A DNA stretch of 47,291 nucleotides from an uncultured Bacteroidia bacterium (GCA_902788175.1 CADAJF010000015.1:1-47291); one strand, 5' to 3'. Positions 24,974 through 33,772 are shown, counted from the stretch's first letter. The notes: a model not told the origin generated them from the letters alone. Translations and numbers: made by a program.

Positions 24974-27667
24974 ATGAAAAAATTCGCAATGGCCTTTTTG
25001 TGCATCCTGCTCTCCGTAGCGGCTCTTGCACAGAATGTCAATCTTTTGTCCATGGCCCGTACAGAGCTGGAAAAACGCGGCCTCAATGAAACAGAGGTCC
25101 GTGCCCGCCTGATGGAAAACGGCATTGACGTGGACACCATCTCTCCCACGGAATATCCCCAGTACCAGGGCAGGGTGCTGGCCATCCTGAACCAGATGCA
25201 GGCGGAAAAAACGCCCAAGGTTCCGGGCAGCGCTGCCGCTACCGCCCAAGTGACGGTTGGGGAAGAGGTTCCCGCTATTGTGACCACCGCAGAAAGTATC
25301 CCGCAAACCACCGCTGGGGAGGCTGCCGCTGAAAAAGCCCTGGTAGAAGCCATCGAAGAGGCGGAAAAGAACCCCACGGACCGTCCGCGGGACATTTACG
25401 GACATGCCCTTTTCACCGGCCGCTCCATGGATGTCTTCCGTACCACGGACGGTGCCCAGGCCCCGGAAACCTATGTGCTGGGAGAAGGGGATGAGGTCCA
25501 TATCTCCATCTTCGGCTCTTCCCAGACGGAAATCCACCAGCGCATTGCCCCGGACGGTTCCATCCAGCCCGCCGGCAGCTCCAAGATTTTCCTCAAGGGC
25601 CTCACCCTGGCCCAGGGGCGCGATGCTATTCGCAGCAAGCTCTCCCGCCACTACTCCTTCCGCCAGGACCAAATAGCCGTCACCATCACCACGGCCCGTA
25701 CCGTCTCCGTAAGCATCTACGGCGAGGTGGGCGTGCAGGGCGGCTTCACCCTCAGCGCCCTGAACACGGCTTTCAATGCCCTGGCCGCCGCCGGAGGCCC
25801 CACTGAGATTGGTTCCGTACGTAATATCCAGCGTTCCCGCGCCGGCAAGACCGAGCGTCTGGACCTGTACCAGTACATGACGGGCAGCGCAGCCAAGGTA
25901 AAGTATGACCTCCAGAACGGAGACGTATTCTTTGTCCCCGTGGCTCAGAAGATTGTCACTGTGGAAGGTTCAGTGAACCGCCCCATGCGCTATGAGATCG
26001 TAGACGGGGAAGGCCTGGCAGAGGTAATCGGCTATGCCGGCGGAGTCACCCCCAACGCCTATGCAGACTTTGTCCAGATAGAGCGCTACGTAGATGGGGA
26101 GAAGAAACTGCTGGAATATAACCTCAGTTCTGTCCTGGACGGCCAGAAGATTTACTTGGAGAAGGGTGATGTCGTTCGTGTCAAGGGCAATACGGAGCCG
26201 CTGGAGAACTTCGTTTCCATTGAGGGAGACGTGTACTATGCCGGTCGCTATGACCTGCTTCGCAACAACACCCTCAGTAAGCTCATCGAAACGGCCAAGC
26301 CGCGCTACACTGCCCTTACGGACTACGTTTTCGTCGAGCGTCACCTCCCGGATGAAACCTCCCAGATCCTCACCGTACCCTTCCCGGGCGTGAACGGCAA
26401 TCCGGACTTCACCCTCCAGGCCCGTGACGAGGTCCGCATCCTGCGCCAGTCTGCGTACCGTGACGTAGCCACCATCGCCGTGAGCGGCGCCGTGCGCAAA
26501 CCCTTCTCCAGAGATTTCGGCCTCAAGGACAAGATGACCATTGCCCAGGCCATCGAGTATGCCGGCGGCCTCAAGAGCACCACCTATCCCGTGGCCTATA
26601 TCTTCCGCCAGGATGTAAGCAATCCGGAAAAGATGCAGTACATCCAGGTGAACCTGGAAAAGGACGGGAACAAACTTCTCCAGCCGGGAGACAAACTCAA
26701 CGTCTACGACAACACCACCTACACCAACGTGGGAGAGGTTCGCGTGAGCGGCGCCGTCAAGAACACGGTTAACGTGGCCTTTGACCCTTCCCTCACCGTG
26801 CACGACCTCCTTACCATGGCCGGCGGCCTGGAAACGGGCGCCGCCTATGACCGTGTGGAAGTATTCCGCATAAATATATCGGCCTACGACGAGAGCAGGG
26901 TGAAAACGGTCACCCTTGCCGTTGACGGTAATCTCCGTGAGGTAGGCGAACCCCTGCAGATTCAGCCGTACGACCATATTGTAGTGCGCATGACCCCCAA
27001 CTTCACCCTTGGTCGCGCCGTAGAGATTAACGGCCGTGTGAGGTATCCCGGCACCTACGTACTGGAAGACAACCGTACCCAACTCTCGGAAGTGCTGGAG
27101 ATGGCCGGCGGCCTTCTTACGGATGCAGAACCCGCAGCCGTCCTCTTCCGCACCTTCAACGGCCGCGGCAGCATTGGTATCGACGTCAAGAAAGCCCGCA
27201 GCAACAAGGGCAACCTCAAGTACGACCCCATCCTCATCAACGGAGACGTGATTAACGTCCTGCGCCAGGAGAATACGGTCATTATCAAGGAGCCCGGCAC
27301 CCTGCTGGCCCAGTACGTCCCGGATGAGTTTGAGGCCTCCCAGAAGAACGTGGTTTACCAGGGCCGCCACAGCGCCAAATGGTATATCCGCAAAAACGCC
27401 GGCGGCTTCACCAAAGACGCAGACCGCAACAGCGTCACCGTCACCAAGCTCAACGGCCAGTCGGAGGGTGTCCGCCACTTCCTGTGGTGGCGAATCTATC
27501 CCAAGGTGGAACCGGGCAGTGTCATCTCCTGCCAGATAGACTACGACAAACGCGAGAAACTGAATGCACCCAAGGAGAAAGTGGACTGGGAGCGCATCGC
27601 CGCCAGCAGCCTTTCCGCCCTCACCTCCGTCGTGTCCATGATTGTTCTCATCGAAAGACTTAACTAG
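24974..27667 (+). CDS. Polysaccharide export outer-membrane protein, Wza/SLBB type
   Basis: The 897-residue product has a signal peptide (MKKFAMAFLCILLSVAALAQ) and no lipobox. An N-terminal Ala/Glu-rich region (about 30-140) precedes the Poly_export domain (about 165-245; YVLGEGDEVHISIFGSSQTE, then IAPDGSIQPAG), followed by at least five SLBB domains, each with the VSGAV/VEGSV...AGG pattern (for example VTVEGSVNRPMRYEI, IAVSGAVRKPFSRDF, VRVSGAVKNTVNVAF, VEINGRVRYPGTYVL). A C-terminal membrane segment (SSLSALTSVVSMIVLI) closes it. It would form the outer-membrane channel for capsule or exopolysaccharide. It lies 2 bp before the wzz-like gene. Confidence 0.92.
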   Translation: MKKFAMAFLCILLSVAALAQNVNLLSMARTELEKRGLNETEVRARLMENGIDVDTISPTEYPQYQGRVLAILNQMQAEKTPKVPGSAAATAQVTVGEEVPAIVTTAESIPQTTAGEAAAEKALVEAIEEAEKNPTDRPRDIYGHALFTGRSMDVFRTTDGAQAPETYVLGEGDEVHISIFGSSQTEIHQRIAPDGSIQPAGSSKIFLKGLTLAQGRDAIRSKLSRHYSFRQDQIAVTITTARTVSVSIYGEVGVQGGFTLSALNTAFNALAAAGGPTEIGSVRNIQRSRAGKTERLDLYQYMTGSAAKVKYDLQNGDVFFVPVAQKIVTVEGSVNRPMRYEIVDGEGLAEVIGYAGGVTPNAYADFVQIERYVDGEKKLLEYNLSSVLDGQKIYLEKGDVVRVKGNTEPLENFVSIEGDVYYAGRYDLLRNNTLSKLIETAKPRYTALTDYVFVERHLPDETSQILTVPFPGVNGNPDFTLQARDEVRILRQSAYRDVATIAVSGAVRKPFSRDFGLKDKMTIAQAIEYAGGLKSTTYPVAYIFRQDVSNPEKMQYIQVNLEKDGNKLLQPGDKLNVYDNTTYTNVGEVRVSGAVKNTVNVAFDPSLTVHDLLTMAGGLETGAAYDRVEVFRINISAYDESRVKTVTLAVDGNLREVGEPLQIQPYDHIVVRMTPNFTLGRAVEINGRVRYPGTYVLEDNRTQLSEVLEMAGGLLTDAEPAAVLFRTFNGRGSIGIDVKKARSNKGNLKYDPILINGDVINVLRQENTVIIKEPGTLLAQYVPDEFEASQKNVVYQGRHSAKWYIRKNAGGFTKDADRNSVTVTKLNGQSEGVRHFLWWRIYPKVEPGSVISCQIDYDKREKLNAPKEKVDWERIAASSLSALTSVVSMIVLIERLN

Positions 27668-27669
27668 CC

Positions 27670-28815
27670 ATGGAGGAAAAACAAACCTATCTTCCGCCGC
27701 AGGATGAAGAGGGAATCGACCTCATCGCCCTGGTCCGGCAGCTCTGGAACGGCCGTAAAACCATCATCATCTGCACCTTGGTCTTCATGATGCTGGGACT
27801 GTTGGCTGCGCTTACCATGAAGCGCATCTATACGGTATCATCCACCATGGTGCCGCAGATGAGCTCCCGTAACAATTCTTCGCTGGGCTCGCTGGCCGCC
27901 CTTGCCGGCGTGGACCTGGGCATGACCAATACAAGCTCAGAACTTTCCCCGGTCATCTACCCGCAGATCGTAAACAGCGTTCCGTTCCGCATGGAGCTGA
28001 TGAACGCCCCTTTGCATTACGACAAGGCACCTTTCCCGGTAAGTATGTATACTTATGCCAAGGAGTATCACAAGCCCTCAGCCATGGACTATGTCCTAAA
28101 ATATACTGTCGGCCTGCCAGGAACCCTGATAGGCTTGTTCAGGAAGGACAAGGAAGAGCCCGTGATTATGGATGCTGCCAGCGTGGGAGATTCCATTCCC
28201 AAACCCATCAGGGTTAGCATAGAGCAGGAAAAAATCTTGCAGAGGATTGGACATAATGTGACGCTGAGCGTAGATAAGAAGGAAGGTTATCTTACCCTCA
28301 CTGTAACGGGCTCGGAACCCCTCCAGACAGCAGAGCTTGCCATGACGGCCCAGCAACTGTTGCAGGAAGAGGTTACCCGTTTCCGTACGGAAAAGGCCCA
28401 GGACAACCTCAGTTACGTAGAGGCCCGCTACAAGGAAATCAAGGCGGAGACAGAGTCCCTCCAGACCCAGCTGGCCGCCGTGCGTGACCGCTCACAGGAC
28501 ATGACCTCTTCCCAGTCCCGCCTCCAGCAGGAAAGGCTCCAGACCAAGTACAACGTTTCCAGTGCCATCTATTCGGAAATGGCCAAGCAACTGGAGCAGG
28601 CCAAGATGCAGGTAAAACGCGATACGCCCAGTCTTACCATCATCCAGCCGGTCACGGTACCCAGCAATCCTGCCAACAGCCGTGCCCGCACCCTGATAGT
28701 GTGGACCTTCCTGGGCATCCTTTTAGGCTGCGGCTATGTCCTTGCAAAAGAGTACTGGCCCAAGTTGAAGGGGATGATGCGGGGAGAAGAAGATCAGAAC
28801 GGAACCCTGGAATAA
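27670..28815 (+). CDS. Wzz-type chain-length determinant protein
   Basis: The 381-residue inner-membrane protein has two membrane helices, near residues 33-52 (TIIICTLVFMMLGLLAAL) and near 338-358 (TLIVWTFLGILLGCGYVLA). Between them lie the periplasmic domain and a long coiled coil (about 230-310). The order and the IDLIALVRQLWNGRKTI start are those of Wzz proteins that set polysaccharide chain length, and no tyrosine-kinase domain is fused. It follows the Wza-like gene by 2 bp. No glycosyltransferase or flippase gene follows, so the polymer locus must be elsewhere. Its 3' end overlaps the convergent lipoprotein gene by 22 bp. Confidence 0.9.
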   Translation: MEEKQTYLPPQDEEGIDLIALVRQLWNGRKTIIICTLVFMMLGLLAALTMKRIYTVSSTMVPQMSSRNNSSLGSLAALAGVDLGMTNTSSELSPVIYPQIVNSVPFRMELMNAPLHYDKAPFPVSMYTYAKEYHKPSAMDYVLKYTVGLPGTLIGLFRKDKEEPVIMDAASVGDSIPKPIRVSIEQEKILQRIGHNVTLSVDKKEGYLTLTVTGSEPLQTAELAMTAQQLLQEEVTRFRTEKAQDNLSYVEARYKEIKAETESLQTQLAAVRDRSQDMTSSQSRLQQERLQTKYNVSSAIYSEMAKQLEQAKMQVKRDTPSLTIIQPVTVPSNPANSRARTLIVWTFLGILLGCGYVLAKEYWPKLKGMMRGEEDQNGTLE

Positions 28816-29651
28816 GTTTTCTCCAAATAAGTGAATCTGCTGCCCTGAATGGCGCAGACCTGGTTAAGCTCCATCGAATCTGTCTTGAATTCGATGGAGT
28901 TTCCGGTTCGCACGTAAGTGCCCCGGAGCACTTTCAGGGCAACCCCGCTTTGCACCAGCACGCGGGTAAATTCCGTGGCCGACGTAAAGAGGATGAAACC
29001 GGGATACGAGCTGGTCTGAAGGGTCCAGATGGTTCCCTTGAGCGAGGAAGAGGCATCCGGGTCTTCCACCGTGCTTATGCAGGGGATGATTTCCGTATCC
29101 AGACGCAGGAAACCCTCATAGAACGTTCCTGCAACGTCTCCTGTGACCAGTTGGTTGCCGTTTACGTCCCAGTCCATCCTTTTCCAGGACCAGTCGGCAC
29201 GGATGCCTTCCTTGTGCTCAACATTGGTGAAGGTGCCTTCCATGCACTTGCCGCCCGGGCTCAGGTACAGAAAACGCAAGTTCCCGTCTTTCAGGCCGGC
29301 CCAGAGGTTACCTGCCGAAGAGGCTGGAGTCACGGGAGAGAGGCGTTTGTAGTTTTTGTTCCTGCTGTTTTTCAGGTGCGAGAAAGTGCGGGTGATCTGG
29401 AGGGAGGTGCCGTCCACCGTAAGGAGAACGCGATGACCGTCCACCGCGAAAGTTCCGTTAAGGGTTTGGTACAAGCCTGAGGACATGTCTGCCTGGATGA
29501 GGCTCACGCGCTCTCCGTCCAGGAAAACAGGCCAGGCTACCTTCGTGTCTTCGGTGGTTTCCCAAGCAGTGTTGTCCACGCTGATATACAGGCCGTTCTT
29601 GCCGCAGGAGACGGCTAAAAGCAGGAATAAGGCAAAATAGAAACGTTTCAT
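28794..29651 (-). CDS. Hypothetical lipoprotein
   Basis: The 285-residue product has a signal peptide with lipobox (LLLAVSCG, Cys16). The rest is all-beta in appearance with many short strands and Gly/Asp turns (LNGTFAVDGHRVLLTVDG, AGTFYEGFLRLD, GTYVRTGNSIEFKTD). It recalls the repeated beta sheets of Bacteroidota 'lipocalin-like' or DUF lipoproteins, but no family can be named. It is convergent with the wzz-like gene and overlaps it by 22 bp at the 3' ends. The upstream 71 bp are shared with the divergent 29723 gene. Confidence 0.75.
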   Translation of the reverse strand: MKRFYFALFLLLAVSCGKNGLYISVDNTAWETTEDTKVAWPVFLDGERVSLIQADMSSGLYQTLNGTFAVDGHRVLLTVDGTSLQITRTFSHLKNSRNKNYKRLSPVTPASSAGNLWAGLKDGNLRFLYLSPGGKCMEGTFTNVEHKEGIRADWSWKRMDWDVNGNQLVTGDVAGTFYEGFLRLDTEIIPCISTVEDPDASSSLKGTIWTLQTSSYPGFILFTSATEFTRVLVQSGVALKVLRGTYVRTGNSIEFKTDSMELNQVCAIQGSRFTYLEKTYSRVPF

Positions 29652-29696
29652 CGTACAAAAGTAATCATTTTTCGTAAGAATATGGTACGGAAAATG

Positions 29697-29704
29697 TATC
29701 TTTG
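29697..29704 (+). promoter_or_regulatory. -7 promoter box of the 29723 gene
   Basis: TATCTTTG is a perfect TAnnTTTG box 18 bp before the ATG; the -33 region is T-rich but lacks an exact TTTG at the standard distance. Confidence 0.55.
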
Positions 29705-29722
29705 CATTTATAAACCCTGCTT

Positions 29723-30709
29723 ATGACCAAGAGAATCTGCATCCTGGCCCTTCTTCTTGTGGCTGTCACCACTGCCCGGGCCCAGCAAATCCGCACCAAT
29801 TACCGTTCGGAAGGCATGACCCATATCTCCACGGACTACCAGCCTGTCCAGATGGGGGAGATTCCCGCCCTCACCCGCGTGGAACTGGTGGGCTTCCCGG
29901 ACGGCTCCACCCTGTACCTGTGGTACATCAACCTGGTCCAGAAATCGGCCACGGTGGTGCCCAAAGGCGTCAAGATGGCCATTACCCTTGCCAACGGGAA
30001 GATGCTGCGCCTGGAGCAGATAGGCCAGTTTTCTGCAACGCCCCGCAGGCTGGAGGACGGCACCTTCCTGAACCGCTTCAAATATGCCGTAGAGCCTGAA
30101 GAGATGGAAAAAATGGTCAAGGAAGGCATCAAAAGCGCCGATATAGTCACTGGCTGGAATCCGGAGGACTACCTCCAGGCCAGCTGGAAGGAAGAAGAGC
30201 TGGGGGCCCTTCTCAAGGAGCACTGCGAGGCTATCCTCAAGGCCTCGGAGAGCACCATAGACCTGGAAGCCACCCTCTCGGGCTATACGGAAAACACCGG
30301 CAGCATCCTGTCCACCTCCAACCCCATAGTGGCCCGCGGCAAGAACTTTGACTACAACATCCTCCTCTCCCACCTCTATTACAAGAACACCAACGGAGAA
30401 GACATGGACCTGGCTTTTGTCCTGGGAACCAAGGATCAGTACCTCATTCCCTATGACTCTCCCGTCCGCTTCACCCTCTCCGACGACACCCTGATAGAGC
30501 TGGTCCAGGCCCGGGAAGACGTAAACTTCGTCTATGTCTATCCCTCGCTGGAAGAGCTTACCGCCATGGCCCTGAAGGGCGTGAAGGGCCTTTCTATCGG
30601 CTATGAAGGAGGAACCCTCACGGACACTTTCCCCGCCACGCAGCAGGAGAGCTTCAGCCGCGCCATCAACCAGCAGCTCCAGCTCCTGCTTTCACTGAGC
30701 CCCCGCTAA
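29723..30709 (+). CDS. Exported protein of unknown function
   Basis: The 328-residue product has a signal peptide (MTKRICILALLLVAVTTARAQ). The mature protein has a beta-rich N-terminal half (ELVGFPDGSTLYLWYINLVQ, VPKGVKMAITLANGKMLRL), a helical centre (KEEELGALLKEHCEAILKAS), and a beta-rich C-terminal part in which the segment DSPVRFTLSDDTLIELV repeats the theme of the first half. This hints at an internal duplication of a small sandwich. No family is recognised. It has its own promoter box upstream and is followed directly by a tRNA promoter. Confidence 0.78.
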   Translation: MTKRICILALLLVAVTTARAQQIRTNYRSEGMTHISTDYQPVQMGEIPALTRVELVGFPDGSTLYLWYINLVQKSATVVPKGVKMAITLANGKMLRLEQIGQFSATPRRLEDGTFLNRFKYAVEPEEMEKMVKEGIKSADIVTGWNPEDYLQASWKEEELGALLKEHCEAILKASESTIDLEATLSGYTENTGSILSTSNPIVARGKNFDYNILLSHLYYKNTNGEDMDLAFVLGTKDQYLIPYDSPVRFTLSDDTLIELVQAREDVNFVYVYPSLEELTAMALKGVKGLSIGYEGGTLTDTFPATQQESFSRAINQQLQLLLSLSPR

Positions 30710-30712
30710 GTG

Positions 30713-30743
30713 TTTGCCTTTTGGCATTTTTTGACTATCTTTG
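30713..30743 (+). promoter_or_regulatory. Promoter of tRNA-Arg
   Basis: TTTG (30713-30716) and TATCTTTG (30736-30743) are separated by 19 bp, exactly the Bacteroidota consensus TTTG-N19-TAnnTTTG. The tRNA begins 17 bp downstream. Confidence 0.8.
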
Positions 30744-30759
30744 CACGCCGATAAAGACT

Positions 30760-30836
30760 GGTTCCGTAGCTCAGTTGGATAGAGCAACAGCCTTCTAAGC
30801 TGTGGGTCGCGCGTTCGAGTCGCGCCGGAATCACCA
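30760..30836 (+). tRNA. tRNA-Arg (anticodon TCT)
   Basis: A complete cloverleaf can be drawn: acceptor arms GGTTCCG and CGGAATC (one G-T pair), D arm GCTC/GAGC, anticodon stem ACAGC/GCTGT with loop CTTCTAA (anticodon TCT at 30794-30796), and T arm GCGCG-TTCGAGT-CGCGC. The discriminator A is at 30833, and CCA is encoded at 30834-30836. It decodes AGA/AGG. Two hairpins follow. Confidence 0.95.
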
Positions 30837-30859
30837 TCTTTTTTTCATGGATAATAGAA

Positions 30860-30880
30860 ATCCCCGGGCGCGTCGGGGAT
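30860..30880 (+). other. Hairpin downstream of tRNA-Arg
   Basis: ATCCCCG (30860-30866) pairs with CGGGGAT (30874-30880) around a 7-base loop. No T-run follows directly; it may aid tRNA 3' end formation before the terminator at 30890. Confidence 0.5.
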
Positions 30881-30889
30881 GAAGAATGA

Positions 30890-30919
30890 CCGAGCAGGCT
30901 GCCTGCATCGGCCTTTTTT
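30890..30919 (+). terminator. Probable rho-independent terminator after tRNA-Arg
   Basis: CCGAGCAGG (30890-30898) pairs with CCTGC-A-TCGG (30902-30911) with a small loop and one mismatch, followed by CC and six T. Confidence 0.7.
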
Positions 30920-30963
30920 GTTAATTCGCTCACTCTTTAGGCGAAAAAGGCCTAAAAATATCA

Positions 30964-31005
30964 CTTTTTGCAGATTTGAGACATTTTTTTGCGTGTATGA
31001 GACAT
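30964..31005 (+). promoter_or_regulatory. 21-bp tandem direct repeat (TGAGACAT) upstream of AraC-type gene
   Basis: Two adjoining 21-bp units (30964-30984, 30985-31005) are identical at 16 of 21 positions and both end in TGAGACAT. The last base of the second GAGACA core is 28 bp before the end of a degenerate -7 box (TTTCTTTG, 31025-31032). The same arrangement occurs at 46991-47057. It is a candidate activator operator, possibly autoregulatory. Confidence 0.65.
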
Positions 31006-31041
31006 GAAGTTTGAAAAAATCTGTTTTCTTTGTACGTGCGT

Positions 31042-32106
31042 ATGGAACTGACTCCTTCATTTTTCTGCAGCCTTGCGGCGGCCGTTTATGTGACTACCTG
31101 CCTGGTGGTGGCGGCGGTGCGGTGGTTCCATATATGCAGGCCGTATGACAACCATTGGCAGTATTATTATCCGGGGCGGCCGTACCTGACTGGGGCGTGG
31201 CTGAGTGCACTCACGCTCGTTCCCTATGTGTTGTGGCCGGGGGATGCGGATGCATGGTTCCTGGCGCGGTTTTATTTCCTGCCTGTGACGCTGTATCATT
31301 TCACGCTCATCCTGTTCTCCTACTTTGGAAGTGTGATGCAGTGGAAGAAATGGCTGTGGCCTGAAGTGCTTTCCGGGGTGCCAGTAGCGCTGGTGCTGCT
31401 TGTGGCCGTCGTGCTGGCCGTGGTGCCGGGTGAGCAGCTGGGCGGGACAGTACTGGCCGACTATCTGTTGTATGTTTCGGGCATCCTCATCACGGCGCTG
31501 TGCTTTGCCAGCATTGCCATCATCTATGTGTGGGCGAACCGCTTCGACCCGGACGATTTCTCCAATCCGGCCGATTTCCCGGTGACGCGGGCGCGCAAGT
31601 GGCTGGCAATGATTATCCTGAACCTGGGGCTTTGCTGGGCGGGGGCGCTGTTAAGCAGCCCGGCGGTTCTGGCGGTGCTGATGCTTGTCATAGCGGTCTT
31701 CTGCGTGATTACCCTGCTCACGGCGCTGCATCCCAACCGAAACGGAGTTCCGGAGGAGCCGACCGTAGCAGACTCCGTCAAGGGCCCCCTTTCCGACAAG
31801 CGCCGGGAAGAGATTCTTTCTGCCGTCATCCAGGTTGTGGAAACGCAGGGGGCTTTCCGCTATTCGCACCTCACGCTGCAGGACGTGGCCGACCGCTGCG
31901 GCTACAACCGCACCTATATTTCCAACGTAATCAAAAGCCGGTTCGGCGGCTTTGTGGATTACGTGAACCGGCTCCGGCTGGCCGATGTGGACGACTATCT
32001 GAGCAAGCATCCCGACGCCACCATTGCCGAAGCCATCGAAGAGGCCGGCTTCGGCTCCAAGCCCGCCTATTACGCCTTCAAAGCCAAGCTCCAGGAGAAG
32101 AAATGA
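31042..32106 (+). CDS. Membrane-anchored AraC-type transcriptional regulator
   Basis: The 354-residue product has about seven hydrophobic segments in residues 8-235 (for example FFCSLAAAVYVTTCLVVAAV, LLYVSGILITALCFASIAII and VLAVLMLVIAVFCVITLLTAL). A charged linker follows, then a C-terminal AraC/XylS DNA-binding domain (about 273-352) with both helix-turn-helix motifs: LTLQDVADRCGYNRTYISNVI and ATIAEAIEEAGFGSKPAYYAFK. Seven-helix-AraC hybrids are known in Bacteroidota and probably sense envelope signals. ATG 31042 is chosen over an upstream TTG lying within the promoter. A 21-bp tandem repeat lies upstream. It converges with the ATPase gene at 32136. Confidence 0.9.
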   Translation: MELTPSFFCSLAAAVYVTTCLVVAAVRWFHICRPYDNHWQYYYPGRPYLTGAWLSALTLVPYVLWPGDADAWFLARFYFLPVTLYHFTLILFSYFGSVMQWKKWLWPEVLSGVPVALVLLVAVVLAVVPGEQLGGTVLADYLLYVSGILITALCFASIAIIYVWANRFDPDDFSNPADFPVTRARKWLAMIILNLGLCWAGALLSSPAVLAVLMLVIAVFCVITLLTALHPNRNGVPEEPTVADSVKGPLSDKRREEILSAVIQVVETQGAFRYSHLTLQDVADRCGYNRTYISNVIKSRFGGFVDYVNRLRLADVDDYLSKHPDATIAEAIEEAGFGSKPAYYAFKAKLQEKK

Positions 32107-32135
32107 GCGTCAAATCTGACTTCATAGACCCATCA

Positions 32136-33470
32136 CTACATATCCTCCATCGTCAGGCAGGAGAAATCGACAGGGCGTCCCCCGAACAGCCTGTCGGACA
32201 TTTCGTTCACCTTGGCCTCAAATACGGCAGGGACGTATTTTTCACGTTTCCGCTTCACCTCAAAGGCATGCGGCCTGCCATCCAAATCGACGGTTACAAG
32301 GTCAATTTCGCGCGGGTTCTGTTCCGCCCCCCGCACCGGTTTCCACCATCCGCCGATCTCGGTGCAGGACTGGGATTCCATCAGCTTCTGGCGGAACCAA
32401 CGCTCCAGAACCCGCCCCGAATAGGTCTTATAGTCTTTTTTGATAATGTCCCGCAGTGTCAGATAATTCTTGATTTCCAGTAAGTTGCGATGCCTGTCAA
32501 AATAACGGAACCAGAAGCGGAGAAACACGTCGGAAAGCTCGTAGCGGACATCCTTGGTATGATCTCCGCTGCGGAGCGGCCGTTTCTTGGCAATCAGGTG
32601 ATATTCCTCTTCCAGCAGTTTCATCTGACCGGCCAGATTCCTGTTTCCCAGACTTCCTTCTATCTGGGGAAGGGTCACTTCGTCGGCGGCGATGCGGTCG
32701 AGGATGGAAAAATAGGTCCCGTAGTTCTTCCCCATTTCCTGGATGAGGATTCTTTCCCCCTCCTCGATGAACAGGGAGCCGGGAAGTACCATATAGTCCA
32801 CCATCGACTCCATATCTGTACACCCGTTATCCATGAATAGCTCCACATATTTGGGCACTCCCCCGGTGAAGCAGTACAGGGCCAGCAGGTCGTCGTTGTC
32901 ATAGTCCGCTTTATGGTCGCGGAGAATCTCTTTCAGGACGTTGGTGGCAAAAGGCTCCATTTCAATGGTGAGGTCGGCCCGGCCGAACAGGGGCTCTTTC
33001 TGGTCCTTGAAGATTCTTTCCATCAGGGTATACGAGGAGCCGCTGAGTACCAGATTGACATGCGAATCCTTGCGACGGCGGTCCCATATATCCTGGATGT
33101 CGGAAAAAACCGACGGGTTGATATAGTAGAACTCTTGAAACTCATCGATAAAGAGATTGAACGGCCGTCGCTCTCCCTCTGCGAGCAGCCATTCGAATAA
33201 TTCCCGGAAGCGCGTAACGCCCGTCGGCAGAAAGGCGTTCAGTGCCGTTCGGATTTCGTTTGAGAAAGCCTCGCACAAGTCGCTCTCAGATTTCCGGGCG
33301 ACGAAAAGATAGACTGAGTCGGCTCCCTCCATCGAAAGCCTTCCCAAAGTGGTTTTTCCGATTCTTCTGCGTCCTTTGAGCAGCGTCATCCGGCTATGCT
33401 CCTCAAAGGCTTTTTTTTGGATGGATTTCAGTTGGTCCAGCTGAAATTCCCTGTCATAATATTTTTTCAT
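32136..33470 (-). CDS. AAA-type ATPase with DUF234/PD-(D/E)xK-like C-terminus
   Basis: The 444-residue product has Walker A LKGRRRIGKTT (about 31-41), Walker B with FNLFIDEFQEF (about 105-114) and the sensor-like VLSGSSYTLME. A winged-helix part follows (about 270-320). The C-terminal region (about 370-440) has a nuclease-like pattern: RVLERWFRQKL, EIDLVTVDLDG, AFEVKRKREKY. This is the prokaryotic DUF234/archaeal-type ATPase family, whose role is unclear. It has often spread by transfer. The ATG at 33470 fits the usual family N-terminus (MKKYYDREFQ); an upstream in-frame ATG would add 25 unusual residues. Confidence 0.88.
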   Translation of the reverse strand: MKKYYDREFQLDQLKSIQKKAFEEHSRMTLLKGRRRIGKTTLGRLSMEGADSVYLFVARKSESDLCEAFSNEIRTALNAFLPTGVTRFRELFEWLLAEGERRPFNLFIDEFQEFYYINPSVFSDIQDIWDRRRKDSHVNLVLSGSSYTLMERIFKDQKEPLFGRADLTIEMEPFATNVLKEILRDHKADYDNDDLLALYCFTGGVPKYVELFMDNGCTDMESMVDYMVLPGSLFIEEGERILIQEMGKNYGTYFSILDRIAADEVTLPQIEGSLGNRNLAGQMKLLEEEYHLIAKKRPLRSGDHTKDVRYELSDVFLRFWFRYFDRHRNLLEIKNYLTLRDIIKKDYKTYSGRVLERWFRQKLMESQSCTEIGGWWKPVRGAEQNPREIDLVTVDLDGRPHAFEVKRKREKYVPAVFEAKVNEMSDRLFGGRPVDFSCLTMEDM

Positions 33471-33578
33471 ATAAACATTACTATCATAAACATTATGGCT
33501 ATAACCTTTGCAAAGATAAGCTGAATTTTGCTTCTGAGCAAACATTTTTACGATTCCTTACTTTTTTTGGACGCAGAC

Positions 33579-33612
33579 GAGACCCCTGTTCCGCACGGAG
33601 TTCGTATGTTTG
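33579..33612 (+). promoter_or_regulatory. Promoter of the micro-ORF/beta-helix operon with a degenerate operator half
   Basis: TATGTTTG (33605-33612) is a perfect -7 box. A GAGACC block (33579-33584) ends 28 bp before the end of this box, the same spacing as the TGAGACA cores at 31 and 47 kb, but no second copy 21 bp upstream is visible. The first micro-ORF starts at 33638. Confidence 0.55.
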
Positions 33613-33637
33613 CACCGTAATCGTAATTCTATGCCCT

Positions 33638-33772
33638 ATGGATTGGCAAAACATTTTGATGATTGTACTGACGGTGCTGCTGCTGGGCGTTTGGCTGCCG
33701 CTGCTGATCGTCTCCGTGCGCAAAGCGCTGCGAAAAGATAATAAACAACTATATACCGATGAAAACAAGTAA
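33638..33772 (+). CDS. 44-residue single-helix membrane micro-protein
   Basis: The short product starts MDWQNILMIV, has one strong hydrophobic helix (about residues 5-27: LTVLLLGVWLPLLIVSV), then a basic tail (RKALRKDNKQ). Its end overlaps the next micro-ORF by 14 bp in another frame. It sits 26 bp after a good -7 box and is first in an operon with the peptide, beta-helix and lipoprotein genes. No homolog is named; a role as membrane sensor, exporter helper or signal peptide carrier is only a guess. A competing ATG at 33631 gives a low-complexity Ala/Arg frame and is rejected. Confidence 0.6.
   Translation: MDWQNILMIVLTVLLLGVWLPLLIVSVRKALRKDNKQLYTDENK

Noticed and set aside
25970-27478. A 502-codon minus-strand open frame opposite the SLBB export gene
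   Set aside because: It is the shadow of a clear Poly_export/SLBB gene; there is no start context or domain.
31042-32106. Hybrid two-component system in place of an AraC-type regulator
   Set aside because: No histidine-kinase H-box, ATPase or receiver motifs are present; only membrane helices and an AraC HTH domain.
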